Assembly: GCA_018645085.1 (NCBI GenBank)
Contig: JABGPG010000126.1
Span: 1 to 38,753 of the forward strand
DNA from: Deltaproteobacteria bacterium
Lineage (GTDB): Bacteria; SAR324; NAC60-12
Direction: 5' to 3'
DNA: 38,753 nucleotides
Numbering within the stretch: position 1 is the first letter of the stretch; every line of letters starts with the position of its first letter. Shown here in pieces: positions 30,789-38,753 of this stretch. Made by a program: the position numbers and the translations under genes. Under the pieces are notes generated by a model. It saw only the letters and a program-made list of their open reading frames with translations. It was not told where the DNA came from and ran no database searches.

Positions 30789-32525
30789 CTAGTTTTTAAG
30801 TTCTTCTAGAAAAGCAAGAATTTTGTCACGCTCAACCAGTCCAACGAGCAGCAGTAGGTCGCCTGCTTTTACACGCTGCACTGCCAGTTTCACAGCTTCA
30901 AGGCAGCTTTCTGTGGAACCGATATTTTCTTCCGTAAATCCCAAGAGACGCAATTCATCAAGCACGATTTTAGAAATTTCACCGGACTTTCTCCCACGTA
31001 AATAATCCTTCATTTGAGGGACTAAGAAAAAAACCGGTTGAATTTCAGCAATTACACGTGTCATCTCCCGGATTTCCTGATCACTGTGACTTCCAACATG
31101 ACCGGCTACAACGAGTCTTCGATTTGCCGGAAGCAGAGCAAGTGTTTCACAAACCGCGCTGAGTCCATGCGCGTTATGCGCGAAATCAATCAAAAGCTGA
31201 AAGCTCTGCTCAACGTCAGAGTCTTGAGAACGGTTTGCTGGAGGCAGAGGAAGTGTCAGATAATTGCCCCTGCCGGGATTATCGTCAATGTCACCCTTAA
31301 ATTCCTTGAGTGCTTTCACAATTATTTCATCTGCGAACCCCAGGTTTTTTGCCAGGGCAATGACACCCAGAGAATTGGCAACATTGTATCTGGCAGCACC
31401 GTTAAGAGTGAATGGTATTTCATTCACATTCAGCAAAATATTTACTGAATTTCCCTGTGCATAAAAAATCTTTCCCTGATCAGCATAACAAACAGCACCG
31501 CCCTTTTTCCGGTGATTAAGCAAAATCGGAGAATTCGCATCAAGACTGAACCAGCACAGGGGATGTTTTAATTTTCTCGAATATTCAACCAGTCCGGAAT
31601 CATCAGCATTGAGCACCAATGTACCACCGGAAACCTCCAGTGGACGGAGAATCGTGAACTTGACATCAATGAGATCGGCAAGACTCCGTACACCATATTC
31701 ACCCAGATGTTCTTCTGCGACATTGGTGATTATTCCCGCCTGAGCCTCAGTCACACCAAGTCCTCTGCGCATCATTCCTCCGCGTGCGGATTCCAGCACG
31801 CCGAACTCAACGCGCTGATCCCGCAGGATCTCACGTGCTCCTCCAGGACCGGAATAGTCTCCAACATCGAGGATTTCATCGCCAACTTTAATCCAGTCTG
31901 TAGAGGTCAGTCCAGAAGTATTTCCAGCAGCTTTGACGATGGAAGCGAGTAGACGTCCTACAGTAGATTTGCCGTTGGTTCCGGTGATGAGTGCAAGCGG
32001 TATGTTGCAGAGAGAGTTCCAGTCAACTTCATCGGCGGCAGGTAATTTATCGGCGGGCCAACTTTTTGATCCAATTCCAAGACCGAGAGTTACGGTTTCT
32101 TCATCAGCCAACAGTTGTATACCGTGTGAGTTTGCGGCAGCACTTAGTTTAAGCAGTTCAGGATTACTTTCCTGCTCAATACTTGCTTTGAGTTTTGAAA
32201 CTGTTTTTTCGAAATTTTCAGGGCTTGCTCCAATAAGCCGTGCGACAGTGCTGTTCCATGCTGCTTCATTGAGTTCAGTTGCAGCATAAACTGCATCCAT
32301 TGAAGAGCAAAAAGCCAAACTTGCACCTGCAGAACTGGTTCTAACAGTCAATGGAGTTTCCCCCCAGCCAGTCGCTGCCAACAGTTTTTGAACTTCTTCC
32401 TGCCAGCACTGTACGATTTCATCTACAGGAACACCTTCAACAGCAACATCCAGAACTGTTCCTGGTGAATGGAAATACAGATTTGGCCCGGTTAAGTGAC
32501 GGCTGCTTTCGAGTGTTAATTTCAT
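30789..32525 (-). CDS. Mur ligase family protein, cyanophycin synthetase paralog without ATP-grasp domain
   Basis: LESSRHLTGPNLYFHSPG N-terminus resembles the CphA N-region; Mur motifs GTNGKSTVGRLL, ESARGGMMRRGLG, NVAEEHLGEYG, DDNPGRGNYL, DFAHNAHG. Start could be 32540 or 32525. Confidence 0.87.
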   Translation of the reverse strand: MKLTLESSRHLTGPNLYFHSPGTVLDVAVEGVPVDEIVQCWQEEVQKLLAATGWGETPLTVRTSSAGASLAFCSSMDAVYAATELNEAAWNSTVARLIGASPENFEKTVSKLKASIEQESNPELLKLSAAANSHGIQLLADEETVTLGLGIGSKSWPADKLPAADEVDWNSLCNIPLALITGTNGKSTVGRLLASIVKAAGNTSGLTSTDWIKVGDEILDVGDYSGPGGAREILRDQRVEFGVLESARGGMMRRGLGVTEAQAGIITNVAEEHLGEYGVRSLADLIDVKFTILRPLEVSGGTLVLNADDSGLVEYSRKLKHPLCWFSLDANSPILLNHRKKGGAVCYADQGKIFYAQGNSVNILLNVNEIPFTLNGAARYNVANSLGVIALAKNLGFADEIIVKALKEFKGDIDDNPGRGNYLTLPLPPANRSQDSDVEQSFQLLIDFAHNAHGLSAVCETLALLPANRRLVVAGHVGSHSDQEIREMTRVIAEIQPVFFLVPQMKDYLRGRKSGEISKIVLDELRLLGFTEENIGSTESCLEAVKLAVQRVKAGDLLLLVGLVERDKILAFLEELKN

Positions 32526-32557
32526 CAAGGATCCAGGCAATATGTGATGATTTTTTC

Positions 32558-35377
32558 TCAGTCCGCTTCTTCTTCATTTACTGGCATCTGATCAATCCGC
32601 ACTCCGCGTTCATCCCGGATAAATCTTTGTCCCGCGCCCAAAGTAAAAGGTTCGACAAAGGATTCAGCTGAATCCTCAACAATCGGCGGAGTTGTTTTTG
32701 CGGACGACAGGAGTTCTTCATCCTGATTAAAGTTGATGATTTGTTTCCAGCAACGTGTCACGTTGTCACCAAAGATCATCAGTAAATCTCCAGGTTCCGC
32801 CATTGAGAGACCGTGTTGAATCGATTCAACTTCGTCAGCAATTACTTCGATGTTCTCTTCAGCGACTCCGTTTTCCAGCAGGATTTTACGCAGCATTTGT
32901 GGGATTTCATCGTAGCCGCGTTTCCTTCGATTATCATCTGCTTTACAGATAAAATGATCAAAAACTCCTGAGACTATCTTTGCTACCTCGACAACATCCT
33001 CATCCCTTCTGTCTCCAGGCATGGAAATCACACAGATGTTTTTTCCATGAGTTTCCAAACGTGAAACGAGATGACACATTCCCTTAAAAGCAGCAGCATT
33101 ATGTGCATAATCCAGAATAACTTTGAAGGGATATTCATCAAAAATATTCATGCGCCCCGGTGCCTGGAAGAATGTAGTATTAAAGGTGCGCAGCCCATGA
33201 CGAATGTCATCCAGCGGCTTCCCCATGCTGTAAGCGAGTGCTGCGGCGAACATTGCGTTTTGTACGTTGTGAACCGCTTTTCCTTCCAGAGTAGCAGGAA
33301 TCAAGTGTGTCCAGAGCAGAGGTATATGCGAGCCCTTGTCGTACATGGTGATCATGTCACCATTGAGACCTTTTTCCAGCACAACTGCTCTGCCTTCTGC
33401 GCGGATATGTTCACGTACCAGAGGATGATTGTCTGCGAGTGTGATGTAACAGATATTTTCTGCTTTTGTGTGATTTGCCATTTCCAGACAAAGGTTATCG
33501 TCTGCGTTGAGCACAGCGGTATCAGTGGCAATTTCAATGAGAATACGCTTAATACGTGCCAGTTGCTCCACAGTATCTATTCCTCGAAGTCCAAGATGAT
33601 CACCTGAAACATTGAGGCAGGCGGCAACATCACAATTGCGAAAGCCAATTCCTGTACGTAGCATGCCGCCGCGCGCGACTTCCATTACAGCCACATCCAC
33701 TGAAGGATCACGGAGCACCATTTGCGCGGAAACAGGCCCGGTCATGTCACCTTTTACAGTCAGGTGTCCGTCGATATAAACTCCGTCTGTTGAGGTCATA
33801 CCGACAATATGTCCACTGGTTTTCAGGATATGAGAAAGCATCCGTGAAGTTGTTGTCTTCCCGTTCGTTCCGGTAATTCCGGCAATTGGAATTTGACTTG
33901 GAGTACCGGGAGGAAAAAGCATATCCATCACCGAGGCCGCAACATCACGCGGCTTGCCTTCACTCGGAGCAACGTGCATCCGGAATCCCGGTGCAGCATT
34001 CACCTCAACAATTGCCCCACCGATATCCTTGTAGGATTGAGTGATGTCATCTGTCAGAAAATCAACTCCGCCTACATCCAGTCCGATAGACTTAATGGCC
34101 CGCACCGCCATTTCACGATTATCAGGGTGAACCACATCAGTCATGTCAATCGCGGTTCCTCCCATCGAAAGATTTCCTGCTGCACAAAGATAAAAAATTT
34201 CATCTTTGGCCAACACAGTTTCATGGGTTTTATCTGCTTCACTTAACAGACGCTCGGCCTGTTCGTCAAATTTGAGGCGGGTTAGTACTTTTTCATGGCC
34301 AATTCCACGGCGGGGATCACTGTTTACTATTTCTACAAGTTCCTCAATTGTATTTTTACCGTCACCCACTACATGTCCCGGAACACGTTTGGAAACCGCT
34401 ACCAGTTCACCATTAACCACCAGCATCCGATGGTCGAGACCCGTCACGTAATTTTCAACTATAGTTGCTTTGTTGGTACTTTGAGATTGAGCCTCATTAA
34501 ACGCTACTACTACCTGTTCATCACTAGTGAGATTGACCGAAACTCCTCGTCCGTGGTTTCCGTCTAATGGTTTGAGAACCACCGGGAAGCCGATTTTATG
34601 CGCCTGCTGGAGTGCTTCTTCTTCATTATAGGCAATCCGCTGAGTAGTTGTAGGCAGTCCAAGATCATAGAGAATAGTGTGAGTTTCCTCTTTGTCACCG
34701 GCAATGCCGACCGCAATTTGCCTTGTTTCACTGGTGATCGTTGCCTGAATTCTGCGTTGATATTTTCCGTGACCAAACTGAACCAGACTGTAGCGGTTGA
34801 GCCGCAGGTAAGGAATATCACGTTCTTTTGCCGCATTGACCAAGGAGCCTGTGCTGGGACCGAATTCATGACGTTGCGAAAAACTGATGAAAGCGTCACG
34901 TTCCTCTTCAAAATTAAAATCCGCAGAAGGCACTGTTTCGATTTGCTTGCGGAGTTCTTCCGGCAGAAGATTCAGCAGTAGAGTCAAAGCCAGTTCACCA
35001 GCTTTAAGACCGACATCGCGCTGCATGTACTGGAACACCATGTTGTACTCAGCGTGTGTTCCAGTGGAACGTGTACGTCCAAAAGTCACATCGGAACCTG
35101 CAATGCATTGCAGTTCAATGGCAACGTGCTCCATGATGTGCCCCATCCAGGTGCCTTCGTCTTCACGCATCCTGCGGATGAAACCTCCGGATTTACGGTA
35201 TGAGCAACCGTGTTCTTCAAGTCCGGGCAGAGTCTCGACGAGTTGATCAATAAATTGCTGACCAATTTTTGCGGAGGGCCACTCTTCAAGTATGCCTAAA
35301 TCCAACACGTGCCGGATTACCGGAAAATGCGCATACAGATTAGGGCCTTGATAAACATTGGTGGAGATGATTTTCAT
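32558..35377 (-). CDS. cphA: Cyanophycin synthetase
   Basis: 939 aa; NVYQGPNLYAHFPVIRHVLDLG N-domain, VVLKPLDGNHGRGVSV ATP-grasp, GITGTNGKTTTSRMLSHIL, APGRMNIF, LDYAHNAAAF Mur-ligase motifs. Confidence 0.97.
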   Translation of the reverse strand: MKIISTNVYQGPNLYAHFPVIRHVLDLGILEEWPSAKIGQQFIDQLVETLPGLEEHGCSYRKSGGFIRRMREDEGTWMGHIMEHVAIELQCIAGSDVTFGRTRSTGTHAEYNMVFQYMQRDVGLKAGELALTLLLNLLPEELRKQIETVPSADFNFEEERDAFISFSQRHEFGPSTGSLVNAAKERDIPYLRLNRYSLVQFGHGKYQRRIQATITSETRQIAVGIAGDKEETHTILYDLGLPTTTQRIAYNEEEALQQAHKIGFPVVLKPLDGNHGRGVSVNLTSDEQVVVAFNEAQSQSTNKATIVENYVTGLDHRMLVVNGELVAVSKRVPGHVVGDGKNTIEELVEIVNSDPRRGIGHEKVLTRLKFDEQAERLLSEADKTHETVLAKDEIFYLCAAGNLSMGGTAIDMTDVVHPDNREMAVRAIKSIGLDVGGVDFLTDDITQSYKDIGGAIVEVNAAPGFRMHVAPSEGKPRDVAASVMDMLFPPGTPSQIPIAGITGTNGKTTTSRMLSHILKTSGHIVGMTSTDGVYIDGHLTVKGDMTGPVSAQMVLRDPSVDVAVMEVARGGMLRTGIGFRNCDVAACLNVSGDHLGLRGIDTVEQLARIKRILIEIATDTAVLNADDNLCLEMANHTKAENICYITLADNHPLVREHIRAEGRAVVLEKGLNGDMITMYDKGSHIPLLWTHLIPATLEGKAVHNVQNAMFAAALAYSMGKPLDDIRHGLRTFNTTFFQAPGRMNIFDEYPFKVILDYAHNAAAFKGMCHLVSRLETHGKNICVISMPGDRRDEDVVEVAKIVSGVFDHFICKADDNRRKRGYDEIPQMLRKILLENGVAEENIEVIADEVESIQHGLSMAEPGDLLMIFGDNVTRCWKQIINFNQDEELLSSAKTTPPIVEDSAESFVEPFTLGAGQRFIRDERGVRIDQMPVNEEEAD

Positions 35378-35543
35378 GAAACCTCATTGAGCTAAGAAGA
35401 AGAGTGACAGAAAAGATGATCCAGGAAAAAGTCGAAAAGCACAAAAAAAATAACAGCACAGAATCTTAATAAGATAGAGGAGGATATTTATTTTTCTTCT
35501 CCATTTTATCTATGCATCGTTGAGGGTTTTGAGTCAGTCTGCC

Positions 35544-36362
35544 TCAGTCCAGAAAAACCTGTCTTGTGTTAATATCGTATTTTGCACCAGCGCTTAAAAG
35601 ATGTAATCGTAAATTTGTCAAATTGATGGGTGTACCCCTGCTTTTAGAACCCATTGAAGAATGAGATAATTCGCTGGGATCTACTACAGTAATTGAACCT
35701 GTACCTATCACCTCAAGCATTCCATCCGGATCAATAAAAGCGGCGGTGTTTTCGTCAATGCCTATTCCGGAAACAAACGGATTGTAAGCCACCGCGGACA
35801 GCAGACGTCCTAAACGGTCACGTTGTCGGAAATGCTGATCCACCACTATCCGGTTTGTTAATCCAAGCCCGGGAGCAAAAGTAACACCTCCTTCGCGGGG
35901 AGTAGGGCTGTTTTTCCCACCGGCTATCATGTGTTCCGGAACAAAAGCTGCGCCTGCGGAGGTTCCGGCAAAATGGACTCCATCCGCGTTTCTACGGCGT
36001 ATCATCTGTGCTACGGAAGTACCTCCCATGATAGTAGAAAGACGCAACTGATTCCCTCCTGTAATAAAAATACCATTCGCTTCTTTTAACTCACGCAGAT
36101 AATCCTCACGTTCGCTGTCCGCACGTTCTTCGATCGGCAGCCCAACACAGTGATCAACTCCAATATCGCGGAAGATATCAATGTAGTTCTGCCCTGTTTC
36201 CTTGAGTTTGGATGCTGTAGGAATGATGGCCAGTCGGGCGTTTTTGCCTCCGCAGAGTTCAGCGAATTTTTGTAAGATTATGGGTTTTTTTAGTTTTTCC
36301 TCCGCACCGCCGATCGGCACGATATATCCACGTTGAAGGCCTTCCGTACCTTGAATTGTCAC
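35544..36362 (-). CDS. cphB: Cyanophycinase
   Basis: 272 aa; FAGTSAGAAFVPEHMIAGG nucleophile serine motif, FITGGNQLRL, VVDQHFRQRDRLGRLL. Confidence 0.96.
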   Translation of the reverse strand: MTIQGTEGLQRGYIVPIGGAEEKLKKPIILQKFAELCGGKNARLAIIPTASKLKETGQNYIDIFRDIGVDHCVGLPIEERADSEREDYLRELKEANGIFITGGNQLRLSTIMGGTSVAQMIRRRNADGVHFAGTSAGAAFVPEHMIAGGKNSPTPREGGVTFAPGLGLTNRIVVDQHFRQRDRLGRLLSAVAYNPFVSGIGIDENTAAFIDPDGMLEVIGTGSITVVDPSELSHSSMGSKSRGTPINLTNLRLHLLSAGAKYDINTRQVFLD

Positions 36363-36393
36363 TAATTATCCTTTTGATGATAAATCTTTATTT

Positions 36394-36675
36394 GTGATAG
36401 CTGCTCTTTTTATTTCAACTTTAAAAGTACTTACTATAGCAACAAACCTGACTAAGACACCAGTAGTTTTACCTAAAACATATACTGATGGATCTCAAAA
36501 CACGCTGCTTTTTGATCGGTTTATTATCCGTAAAGTAAAAAAAGCAACAAAGCTTGCCGTTTATGGCGTGTTCCAATTCTTGTTCATGAAGAACCGGCCG
36601 TTGTTGCAGCAGTTCGCTGCTTCTCTTGGAACTACTCCAGGTTTCCGGGATATGATGAAAAACCCGGAAACATGA
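36394..36675 (+). CDS. Uncertain small ORF
   Basis: 93 aa ORF filling the intergenic space divergent from cphB; no recognised family. Confidence 0.2.
   Translation: MIAALFISTLKVLTIATNLTKTPVVLPKTYTDGSQNTLLFDRFIIRKVKKATKLAVYGVFQFLFMKNRPLLQQFAASLGTTPGFRDMMKNPET
36641..36671. other. Perfect 9-bp inverted repeat GTTTCCGGG...CCCGGAAAC
   Basis: 13-nt loop; lies at the 3' end of the uncertain ORF and upstream of the gene pair end at 36706. No T-tract on either side. Confidence 0.45.
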
Positions 36676-36705
36676 GCTTTCAAAGTACTTATGATTGGAG
36701 GGGTG

Positions 36706-37251
36706 TCAATTTAAAACATTTGACTCAACGAGGATACTCAGCGGTTCTTTCCTTTCTCCATGACGGCTGAGACTGAAATGATCATGAGCAAAAAATTCTT
36801 CTGCAATTTCGGCTAAAGCAGGTCGAAGCTGCTCAAAGGCTTGTTCAGTATTCGGCAGATTCAAACGGTCATTTGAAATCACCCAGAAACGTATCCGCTC
36901 AAAACTAAGCCGGCCCTTAAATTCCGCTTCCTGTTCTAAAAATTCCGCAGCATTCAATACAGCCTTCAAAGCGGTATTCAGTCGCACTGAGATTGTACCC
37001 TCATGAAAACGTTTACGCTGATAAAGCAGAGACAATTTTCCATCATCACTTGCCAGAGAATAATTTCCCTCATGAGTTACCAATAAAGTTCCGGGACCTT
37101 CAGGAACATGATTATAGTCAGCCACATCAATCATTAAATGGTCTTTCAGTTTTTTATTACGAATCCACGAATGAAAGACTGGCACAAATTCAGTTGCGTT
37201 AATATTCGTTTCTTCAGCGAGTAATTTAATGCTGAGTCGTTGCAGTTCCAT
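36706..37251 (-). CDS. Conserved hypothetical protein, probably co-transcribed with the nitrite/sulfite reductase
   Basis: FVPVFHSWIRNKKLKDHLMIDVADYNHVPEGPGTLLVTHEGNYSL...KLSLLYQRKR resembles a widespread uncharacterised family; likely start MELQRL at 37251. Confidence 0.78.
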   Translation of the reverse strand: MELQRLSIKLLAEETNINATEFVPVFHSWIRNKKLKDHLMIDVADYNHVPEGPGTLLVTHEGNYSLASDDGKLSLLYQRKRFHEGTISVRLNTALKAVLNAAEFLEQEAEFKGRLSFERIRFWVISNDRLNLPNTEQAFEQLRPALAEIAEEFFAHDHFSLSRHGERKEPLSILVESNVLN

Positions 37252-37367
37252 AAAGTACTCCAAAAAGTGTTATTTGTTTAAGTTCCGAATAACCGCTAAT
37301 TAACAGCGAATGTTTCCGCATTCCTGTTGAATTAGGCGGAATCCCGGGCAATGCTTCATAAGACAGT

Positions 37368-38753
37368 TTATTCGACGGCGCAACGGGCGTAGCAGGCATA
37401 GGCCGCGTCAATGAACAACTGTGCTTGATCTATCAGTTGATGAACAGAATCCGCGTCAGCGTGAACCGGTCCTTGTTGATGCCGCTGCAGCAGATAGCGT
37501 GCAAATTTACCTTTTGCGTATTTATCGTAAAATAACTCTGTGTCCAAAAAGCGGTGGGTAAATTCTTCAACTACGATTTCCGGAGGTTCGGGAATATCAT
37601 AGTACTGTTGTTTAACCAAAGCACGTGAAGCGCCGACCATGCTACGATAAGCCAGTGCGTCAGCTTCTGCATAATTTTTCTTTTCCAGTTCCAACTGCGC
37701 TTCAAAGACTTCCCGCTCGGCATCCGCCAGATCGAATTGTGAAGATGAAATCACTTCTCCGGCACACTCTCCAATACCACGGTCGAGCATCGTAAATTCA
37801 CGGGGATCGCCCCAGTCACGATAGAAATCCGGATTTTCCTCAAAAGTCGGAGCGTTTTTCATCAAGTTTTCAATTTGCGAACGCAGCTCTTTTTTGCCGA
37901 TTCGTGCAATAAAATCACAAAATATTTCACCCTGTTTACGAGAACGAACATAGTGATCCGTAATCCTGTCCACCACTTCCGGGATACGTTTAGACGGAAC
38001 CGCACCGATTGTCATGCCGAAAGCACCGGCATTTTCCGCCCATTGTCCGCCCAGTATCACTTGAAAATGAGGTACTTTATAACCATTGAGGGTGCGGCTG
38101 TTACCGAAAAATCCAATGTCCGCCACATGGTGTTGTCCGCAGGAATTGAAACAACCGCTGACTTTGATTCGTAAATTCCGTACCGCTTCATCCATTTCAT
38201 AAGATTTTGCTGCCAGCCGTGTGCGCAATTCTTCCGCCAAACCGCGGCTCGCGGAAATTCCGAGTTTGCAGGTATCGGTTCCGGGGCAGGAGGTTACATC
38301 AATAATTGTATTCGCGCCAGAATCAGCCAGGCCAATTTTCTGCAGATCCAGATATAAATCCGGAAGGTCCGCTTCACTGACCCAGCGGAAAACAAAATTT
38401 TGTTCCACGGTTGTACGGATGCTGTCACCGATATAAAGTCGGGCAACATCAGCCAGCTTACGGGTTTGCTCACTGCTGAGATCACCAAGAGGTAAAGCCA
38501 CAGTCGCAATCGCATATCCCGGCTGCTTCTGCGCTTTGACGTTGGAACGCTGCCATTCCGTAAAACCTTCAGGAAATGGTTTTTCTTCAGAAAGTGTCGA
38601 AGGCGATTTCAAAGGCTTTTCAGCATATGCAGGCAATTCTTCAAGATAAGAAGTCCAGCGTGGATCGTCAGTTAACACTTGGCGTTCTTCCCAAACCAGA
38701 CGTCGAAATTCTTCAATGCCGAGTTTTGCTACTAAAAATTTCAAGCGTGCCTG
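37368..38753 (-). CDS. Siroheme/4Fe-4S nitrite or sulfite reductase, N-terminus cut by the window edge
   Basis: TSCPGTDTCKLGISASRGLA and VSGCFNSCGQHHVADIGFFG cluster-ligand motifs; reading frame remains open (QARLKFLVAKLG) to the last base, so the TTG start at 38744 is not the true start. Confidence 0.92.
   Translation of the reverse strand, partial: QARLKFLVAKLGIEEFRRLVWEERQVLTDDPRWTSYLEELPAYAEKPLKSPSTLSEEKPFPEGFTEWQRSNVKAQKQPGYAIATVALPLGDLSSEQTRKLADVARLYIGDSIRTTVEQNFVFRWVSEADLPDLYLDLQKIGLADSGANTIIDVTSCPGTDTCKLGISASRGLAEELRTRLAAKSYEMDEAVRNLRIKVSGCFNSCGQHHVADIGFFGNSRTLNGYKVPHFQVILGGQWAENAGAFGMTIGAVPSKRIPEVVDRITDHYVRSRKQGEIFCDFIARIGKKELRSQIENLMKNAPTFEENPDFYRDWGDPREFTMLDRGIGECAGEVISSSQFDLADAEREVFEAQLELEKKNYAEADALAYRSMVGASRALVKQQYYDIPEPPEIVVEEFTHRFLDTELFYDKYAKGKFARYLLQRHQQGPVHADADSVHQLIDQAQLFIDAAYACYARCAVE

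Noticed and set aside
33071-33607. 178 aa plus-strand ORF
   Set aside because: Fully antisense to cphA, which has clear family motifs; no recognisable protein.

Overview
This 38.75 kb window (AT-leaning by eye) looks like a chromosomal segment of a Gram-negative, Proteobacteria-like bacterium: lpxK, a secretin, rpoBC, rpiA and gap are all present. Four blocks stand out. (1) A minus-strand catabolic cluster at 1-8935 encodes a D-type N-carbamoylase, an M20 L-carbamoylase/allantoate amidohydrolase, a fused [2Fe-2S]/Mo-hydroxylase of the selenium-dependent xanthine dehydrogenase type, a short YgfK-like protein and SsnA. A REP-associated tyrosine transposase (RAYT) and two REP-like palindromes interrupt it. 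(2) A housekeeping block at 8999-30698 holds lpxK, a secretin, a CHASE2 adenylate cyclase, tlyA, parB, a BI-1/YccA protein, rpoB, rpoC, a thioesterase, rpiA, gap, a methyltransferase and an MFS transporter. (3) A cyanophycin locus at 30789-36362 holds cphB, cphA and a third Mur-ligase paralog without an ATP-grasp domain. (4) A conserved hypothetical gene and a siroheme nitrite/sulfite reductase cut by the right edge occupy 36706-38753. The best leads are the Se-Mo-hydroxylase cluster with a YgfK that lacks its FAD/NAD(P) module, the Mur-ligase partner in the cyanophycin locus, the RAYT/REP element, and a strong hand-counted excess of the palindrome TCCGGA/TTCCGGAA across coding and non-coding DNA. 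I found no CRISPR array, rRNA, tRNA or convincing parS site by eye. All assignments come from motif and family recognition; no searches were run.
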